NCBI GenBank assembly: GCA_963792365.1
Contig: CAWBVW010000008.1
Coordinates: forward strand, 1 to 64,000
Direction: 5' to 3'
Source: JAOUGY01 sp963792365
GTDB taxonomy: Bacteria > Actinomycetota > Acidimicrobiia > Spongiisociales > ZC4RG35
DNA length: 64,000 nucleotides
The notes under the pieces were generated by a model. It was not told the DNA's origin, did not search any database, and worked only from the letters and a program-made list of their open reading frames with translations. Shown here one piece after another: positions 59,660-64,000 of the stretch (positions are counted from its first letter, which is position 1; the number at the start of each line of letters is the position of its first letter). The translations under genes and the position numbers were made by a program.

Positions 59660-59715
59660 GCCCACGGCAGACGGCGCACATCAGACGCGGGTCGACCGTG
59701 GGCCGTGGGCGGTTG
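59660..59715. repeat. Heptad-period element, locus 11
   Basis: Eight units in phase: GCCCACG, GCAGACG, GCGCACA, TCAGACG, CGGGTCG, ACCGTGG, GCCGTGG, GCGGTTG. The first and last parts are roughly inverted mates (GCCCACG against GCCGTGG). Confidence 0.7.
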
Positions 59716-59764
59716 GCCACAGTGTTGAGTTTCCCGCTCTTCCCCGAATCACACTGCTGTCGTT

Positions 59765-62011
59765 ATGCTCTTGCGGGTGCAGGCTCAATGGTTCTTGGAT
59801 GACGTGCCGCTGGACGATGCTCCAGTCGACTCCCCGCTGTTCGATGAACTGAATCCGGTTCAACGCGAGGCGGTGGCCGCAACCGAGGGTCCCGTGCTCG
59901 TGGTGGCCGGCGCCGGATCGGGGAAGACCCGTGTATTGACCTACCGGATCGCCCATCTGATTCGCGACCTGAACGTGTCCCCGGCGGCGATTCTCGCCAT
60001 CACGTTCACCAACAAGGCAGCGGCCGAGATGCGGGAGCGGGTAGGAGCGTTGGTCGGGGGAGCGGTGCGGACGATGTGGGTTTCGACCTTTCATTCGGCC
60101 TGCGTGCGGATTCTTCGCCGTGAGGCGCACCGATTGGGCTATCGATCGGGCTTCTCGATCTACGACGAGCAGGATTCGTTACGGCTCGTCACCCAGTGCA
60201 TCAAAGACCTCGACATCGACCCCAAACGGCTGCCGCCTCGCAACGTGAGGGCAGTCATCTCCAACGCCAAGAACGAGCTGATCGACTACGAGGCGTTCGC
60301 CCGGCAGGACGACGGGTTTCATCACGAGCAGGTCTCCGACGTCTACCGCCTCTATCAGCAGCGGCTGCTGGCGGCGTCGGCGATGGACTTCGACGACATC
60401 ATCATGATCACGGTGGAGCTGTTCGGAGCCTTCCCGGAGGTTCTGGCCCAGTATCAGTCCAGATTCAGGTACGTGCTCGTGGACGAATACCAGGACACGA
60501 ACCGCGCCCAGTACACGCTCGTTCGTCAGCTCACGGATGCGCACCGGAACCTGTGTGTCGTTGGCGACTCGGATCAATCGATCTACCGGTGGCGCGGAGC
60601 CGACATCCGGAACATCCTCGATTTCGAAAAGGACTACACCGATGCCCGGGTGGTCGTGCTCGAGCAGAACTATCGGTCGACCGAGACCATCTTGGAGGCG
60701 GCCAACTCGGTGATCGCCAACAACCCGCGCCAGCAGCCGAAGCGGCTGTGGAGCGATCGTGGCGAAGGCGCCCGCATCGTTCGGTTCGAGGGAGAGGACG
60801 AACACGACGAGGCAGGTTTCGTCGCCGATCAGGTGGAATCGCTGATCGATGAGGGGTTCAATCCTGCGGACATAGCCGTCTTCTACCGCACCAACGCCCA
60901 GTCCCGCGTTCTCGAGGACGTTCTGGTCAGGCGGGGTGTCTCCTACAAGGTGATCGGGAGCGTTCGCTTCTACGAGCGAAGAGAGATCAAGGATGCGATC
61001 GCATACCTGAAGACCATCGTGAATCCCGACGATCAGGTGGCGATCAAGCGGATCATCAACGAGCCAAAGCGGGGCATTGGCAACACCACCGTGGGCCACG
61101 TCGATCGCTTCGCAGAGTCGCAGGGCATCGGGTTCTTCAGCGCCCTCCGGAGAGCGTCGGAGATCGGTCCGCTCAACGCGGGTGCGGTACGTCGAATCGA
61201 AGAGTTCTGCGCAGTCATCGATCGCATCGCCACTGCGGCCGAGGATGGAGTAGATCCGGCGGTTCGGTCGGTTTTGGAAGACACGGGATACGTCGACGCT
61301 CTCGAGGCCGAACGGACGATCGAGGCGCTCGGTCGCATCGAGAACCTGAGAGAGCTCGTGTCGGTGGCGTCCGAATTCGAATCGAACAACGAGGGCTCCG
61401 TCATCGATGGCGACGAGTGGGAAACCATCGAGCCGATCCGCCGGCTCGAGATCTTCCTCGAACAGGCCGCGCTCGTCAGTGACACCGACGAGATCGACGA
61501 TGGTGCGGGAGCGGTGACGCTGATGACGTTGCACACCGCCAAGGGGCTGGAATACCCGGTGGTGTTCCTCGTGGGTTTGGAGGACGGAATCTTTCCGCAC
61601 ATGCGGAGCCTGGGGGAGCCGGCCGAGATGGAAGAGGAGCGGCGCCTCGCATATGTCGGAATCACCCGCGCCCAGGATCGCCTCTTCCTGACCTCGGCGT
61701 GGAGCCGGACCTTGTGGGGAAGCACGAACTACAACCCGACGAGCAGATTCCTCAAAGAGATCCCGTCCCATCTGCTCGAGAGCTCCGGCAAGCGGAGCCG
61801 GAAGGCCAGCACCGAGCGGTGGTCTGGTCCTTCACACACCGTCGATGCCGGTGAGATCGGTGTGGGCGATCGGGTGCGCCATGACAAGTGGGGTATGGGT
61901 ACGGTTCGGGAGGTCGTGGGCACCGGGGACAAGGCTCAAGCCGTTGTGAACTTCGACAGCGAAGGTAAGAAGACACTGCTTCTTGCTTGGGCGCCTTTGA
62001 CCAAGGCGTGA
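59765..62011 (+). CDS. pcrA: ATP-dependent DNA helicase UvrD/PcrA
   Basis: 748 residues from ATG 59765 (GTG 59777 is close). Superfamily 1 motifs are present: AGAGSGKTRVLTYRI (I), AITFTNKAAAEMRERV (Ia), DEYQDTNRAQ (II), GDSDQSIYRWRGA (III), EQNYRST (IV), VTLMTLHTAKGLEYPVVFLVG (V) and EEERRLAYVGITRAQ (VI). The C-terminus has a PcrA-type RNA-polymerase-interaction-like domain (GDRVRHDKWGMGTVREVVGTG). It unwinds DNA 3' to 5' in repair and replication-conflict handling. Confidence 0.95.
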   Translation: MLLRVQAQWFLDDVPLDDAPVDSPLFDELNPVQREAVAATEGPVLVVAGAGSGKTRVLTYRIAHLIRDLNVSPAAILAITFTNKAAAEMRERVGALVGGAVRTMWVSTFHSACVRILRREAHRLGYRSGFSIYDEQDSLRLVTQCIKDLDIDPKRLPPRNVRAVISNAKNELIDYEAFARQDDGFHHEQVSDVYRLYQQRLLAASAMDFDDIIMITVELFGAFPEVLAQYQSRFRYVLVDEYQDTNRAQYTLVRQLTDAHRNLCVVGDSDQSIYRWRGADIRNILDFEKDYTDARVVVLEQNYRSTETILEAANSVIANNPRQQPKRLWSDRGEGARIVRFEGEDEHDEAGFVADQVESLIDEGFNPADIAVFYRTNAQSRVLEDVLVRRGVSYKVIGSVRFYERREIKDAIAYLKTIVNPDDQVAIKRIINEPKRGIGNTTVGHVDRFAESQGIGFFSALRRASEIGPLNAGAVRRIEEFCAVIDRIATAAEDGVDPAVRSVLEDTGYVDALEAERTIEALGRIENLRELVSVASEFESNNEGSVIDGDEWETIEPIRRLEIFLEQAALVSDTDEIDDGAGAVTLMTLHTAKGLEYPVVFLVGLEDGIFPHMRSLGEPAEMEEERRLAYVGITRAQDRLFLTSAWSRTLWGSTNYNPTSRFLKEIPSHLLESSGKRSRKASTERWSGPSHTVDAGEIGVGDRVRHDKWGMGTVREVVGTGDKAQAVVNFDSEGKKTLLLAWAPLTKA

Positions 62012-62175
62012 AGCGGCTTGCCGCATGCCGCCCGCGCAAGGTGTGAGGTCGGCGGCCAGCCGATTCCAGTTCGGAGTCTCCACAGACCGTCAAGTCGCCG
62101 GTTTCGTGGCCGGGTGACGACGACTGACGGGCCGAAGCGGTTGCGCCGTCGTGGGGAAACCGCGGCAAAGGATGA

Positions 62176-63282
62176 CTATTTCAAGGCGTCGCGCTTGCCG
62201 GCGACGTCAGACAGCGAGGATCTCCAAGCGGAGATGAACTTCTCGACGCCCTCTCGTTCCAACGTCTCGAACGCGTCGGTCAGATCGACTCCGGCTTCCC
62301 CGATCGCCCGAACGATGAGCCGGGCAGCCGCCATCTCCTCAGGCCCGATGATGGAAGGCTGTCTCGGTCCTTCCTGTTGATAGGCGTCGATGGTTTCGAG
62401 TGGCATCGTGTTCACGGTGTGGGGTGCCACGAGCGTGTCGACGTAGAGCGTCGCCCGGTAGTCCGGGTTCTTGGTGCTGGTGCTCGCCCACAGCGGCCGT
62501 TGAACTCTCGCGCCATGCTTCACGAGGGATTCCCATCGGGCCCCGCGGAACGTTCCGAGGAACTCCTCAAAGGCCACCCGGGCATTGGCTACGGCCATCA
62601 GCCCGAACAGATCGGCCGAGGCGCCGAGGGAGGAAAGCCGCTTGTCCACCTCGGTGTCGACCCGGGAGACGAAGAAAGAAGCCACCGAGGCGACCTTCGA
62701 CACGTCACCACCAGTCTTCCGGTAGTCCTCGAGTCCGGCGAGGTAGGCCTCCATCACGTCGAGATAGCGGTCCACCGAAAAGATCAACGTCACGTTGATA
62801 CTCATGCCCTCCCCGACACAGGCGCGAATGGCGGGCACTCCCTCGCTCGTCGCCGGAATCTTCACCAGCAGGTTGGGGCGGTCGATGCGCTTGACCCACT
62901 CGCGGGCCTCCGAGATCGTTCCGGCCGTGTCGTTTGCGAGCTCGGGGTCGACCTCCACCGACACGTATCCGTCCCGACCCTCGGTGCGCTCCCAGATCGG
63001 CGCCAGAACATCGCATGCTCGCTGGAGATCGTCGGTCATCAGCGCGGCCATGATCTCTTTGGGTTCGGCGTCTCGATCGGCGAGGTCCTGGAGTTGGCCG
63101 TCGTAGGCGCCGCCTTCGGCGATGGCGGCCGCGAAGATGCTCGGATTCGATGTGACGCCCGTCACGGCGTCGGCGTCGATCCTCGCCTGGAGCTCGCCTT
63201 CGTCGAGCATCGTCCGCGAGATCTGGTCGGACCAGATGCTCTGACCTGCTGTGTGAATGGCGTGGAGTGGCGAATCCTTCAT
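62176..63282 (-). CDS. tal: Transaldolase
   Basis: ATG 63282 gives 368 residues; the open frame beyond it is not coding. The barrel has AVTGVTSNPSIFAAAIAEGG at the start and the Schiff-base lysine in PNLLVKIPATSEGVPAI. SINVTLIFSVDRY and STSTKNPDY are typical of the longer actinobacterial transaldolases. It moves dihydroxyacetone units in the pentose phosphate pathway. The gene stands alone here. Confidence 0.95.
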   Translation of the reverse strand: MKDSPLHAIHTAGQSIWSDQISRTMLDEGELQARIDADAVTGVTSNPSIFAAAIAEGGAYDGQLQDLADRDAEPKEIMAALMTDDLQRACDVLAPIWERTEGRDGYVSVEVDPELANDTAGTISEAREWVKRIDRPNLLVKIPATSEGVPAIRACVGEGMSINVTLIFSVDRYLDVMEAYLAGLEDYRKTGGDVSKVASVASFFVSRVDTEVDKRLSSLGASADLFGLMAVANARVAFEEFLGTFRGARWESLVKHGARVQRPLWASTSTKNPDYRATLYVDTLVAPHTVNTMPLETIDAYQQEGPRQPSIIGPEEMAAARLIVRAIGEAGVDLTDAFETLEREGVEKFISAWRSSLSDVAGKRDALK

Positions 63283-63448
63283 TGTCACAACATACCCCAG
63301 TGGCCTGAGATCAATCATCGCCCTCCGCCGCAAGCGAAGTCGTGAGGCCCGGTGTTGCTGGCATGCCCACGCCGTCCAGACATGTTCCGCACGGCCTTCG
63401 AGTGACGTCTTGCCCCCGCCCTCTGCGACCTGGGTAACCTCAATCCTC

Positions 63449-63841
63449 GTGCCACGCCGCATTCTGATCGCCAAGCCTGGACTGGACGGCCACGATCGTG
63501 GAGCCAAGGTCATCGCACGCACCTTGCGCGATGCCGGTCACGAAGTCATCTACTCAGGGCTCCATCAGACGCCGGAGCAGATCGTCGAGACCGCCATCCA
63601 AGAGGATGTCGACGCGATCGGCCTGTCTTCGTTGTCGGGCGCTCACATGGCTCTCTTCCCGAGGGTCGTCTCGCTGCTTGCCGAGCGAGACGCATCTGAC
63701 ATCGTCGTGTTCGGCGGCGGGGTGATCCCCGACGGTGATGTCGCTTTGCTGAAACAAGAAGGGTTGGCGGCCGTTTTCACGCCGGGAACCCCGTTGTCCG
63801 AGATCGCCAGTTGGGTAGATCGAACCATTCCCGAACGTTGA
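63449..63841 (+). CDS. Methylmalonyl-CoA-mutase-type B12-binding subunit
   Basis: GTG 63449 gives 130 residues; the frame upstream overlaps the tal start and is discarded. The cobalamin motif GLDGHDRGAKVIA (DxHxxG) and later GGGVIPDGDVALL are intact. It is the small stand-alone corrinoid subunit of methylmalonyl-CoA mutase or a related mutase. The large subunit is not in the window. sucC follows after 7 bases; both act around succinyl-CoA. Confidence 0.9.
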   Translation: MPRRILIAKPGLDGHDRGAKVIARTLRDAGHEVIYSGLHQTPEQIVETAIQEDVDAIGLSSLSGAHMALFPRVVSLLAERDASDIVVFGGGVIPDGDVALLKQEGLAAVFTPGTPLSEIASWVDRTIPER

Positions 63842-63848
63842 GGAGCTC

Positions 63849-64000
63849 ATGAAGATCCACGAGTACCAGGCGAAGCAGCTGATGAAGGCACGCGGCATCG
63901 CAGTGCCGGAAGGCCGAGTTGCCTCGAGTGTCGAGGAGGCCGTCGCCGCAGTCGCCCCACTGGTCGAAGCATCGGGCAATCCCGTGGTGGTGGTCAAGTC
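63849..64000 (+). CDS. sucC: Succinyl-CoA ligase beta subunit, N-terminal part
   Basis: ATG 63849 with GAGGAG before it opens MKIHEYQAKQLMKARGIAVP, the family start, and runs off the window. Later residues (PVVVVK) match the first ATP-grasp strand. It works with SucD to convert succinyl-CoA to succinate. Confidence 0.93.
   Translation, partial: MKIHEYQAKQLMKARGIAVPEGRVASSVEEAVAAVAPLVEASGNPVVVVK

Noticed and set aside
60179..61771. 530-residue minus-strand frame opposite pcrA
   Set aside because: Antisense shadow of a gene with all helicase motifs intact.
62012..62175. Possible heptad element or terminator between pcrA and tal
   Set aside because: I could find neither a stable 7-bp step nor a strong hairpin; nothing supportable is seen in this gap.
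63257..63448. N-terminal extension of the B12-binding protein
   Set aside because: The extension overlaps the tal start and is Arg/Ser/Cys-rich with no family match; the GTG at 63449 fits the known start of these subunits.
1..64000. tRNA or rRNA genes
   Set aside because: No cloverleaf with a TTCGA-type T-loop or rRNA-like stretch was recognised by eye; a covariance-model search would be decisive.

Overview
The window is GC-rich, gene-dense DNA with many GTG and TTG starts, overlapping ATGA/GTGA gene junctions, a GuaB3-type IMP-dehydrogenase paralogue, a GerW homologue and Cys-containing SLH-like repeats. This points to an actinomycetote, most likely an uncultured member of or near Acidimicrobiia. 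That placement is inference. I see no rRNA, tRNA or CRISPR array.

Layout. 1-7.7 kb: end of a class III aminotransferase, an alpha/beta hydrolase, a DUF3592-like membrane protein, an S9 peptidase, an HDAC-like amidohydrolase coupled to a hotdog protein, a thioredoxin-like protein and moaA. 7.7-13.6 kb: a surface-protein region with a tyrosine-recombinase relic, a decayed subtilase, a secreted SLH-repeat protein and an LPFTG-anchored protein. 13.7-17 kb: a FtsX-type permease and its ATPase. 17-26 kb: a broken mobA, a ferric-type ABC operon ending in a membrane/NDT-like fusion, a divergent DtxR-family regulator with an 18-bp palindrome between, a broken S23 four-helix-bundle gene inside inverted repeats, a frameshifted zinc-ribbon protein and a phosphodiesterase. 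26.2-37 kb: an 11-gene complex I operon, nuoABCD-HIJKLMN, without nuoEFG. 37-46 kb: acetyltransferase, Nudix, GerW, citramalate synthase with an Ile-codon attenuator, an SLC12-type carrier and DUF5671-like membrane genes. 46.6-51.3 kb: a heterodimeric ABC exporter, then trpS behind a Trp-codon attenuator. 51-64 kb: CPBP protease, small metallopeptidase, frameshifted monooxygenase-fold gene, guaB3, guaA, a CheA-like hybrid kinase, a histidine kinase, a PcrA-type helicase, transaldolase, a B12-binding mutase subunit and the start of sucC.

The most unusual signal is a family of intergenic elements with a strict 7-bp period. At least eleven loci carry them, using different heptamer words (GTCTCCA, CAACTGC, GCCGTGG, GACAGCC, GAACGTC, GACCCGA). 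They occupy all five long gaps of the nuo operon. At most loci the arrays come as inverted pairs, so they could fold as hairpins. At 23.67-24.14 kb a 33-bp inverted pair (27 of 33 identical) encloses a degraded S23 four-helix-bundle gene, the protein type known from 23S rRNA intervening sequences. I suggest, as inference, that the hairpins are non-autonomous members of an S23-linked element family.

Several genes (mobA, S23, the zinc-ribbon protein, the monooxygenase-fold gene) are broken by single-base shifts. These may be true decay or residual indel errors.
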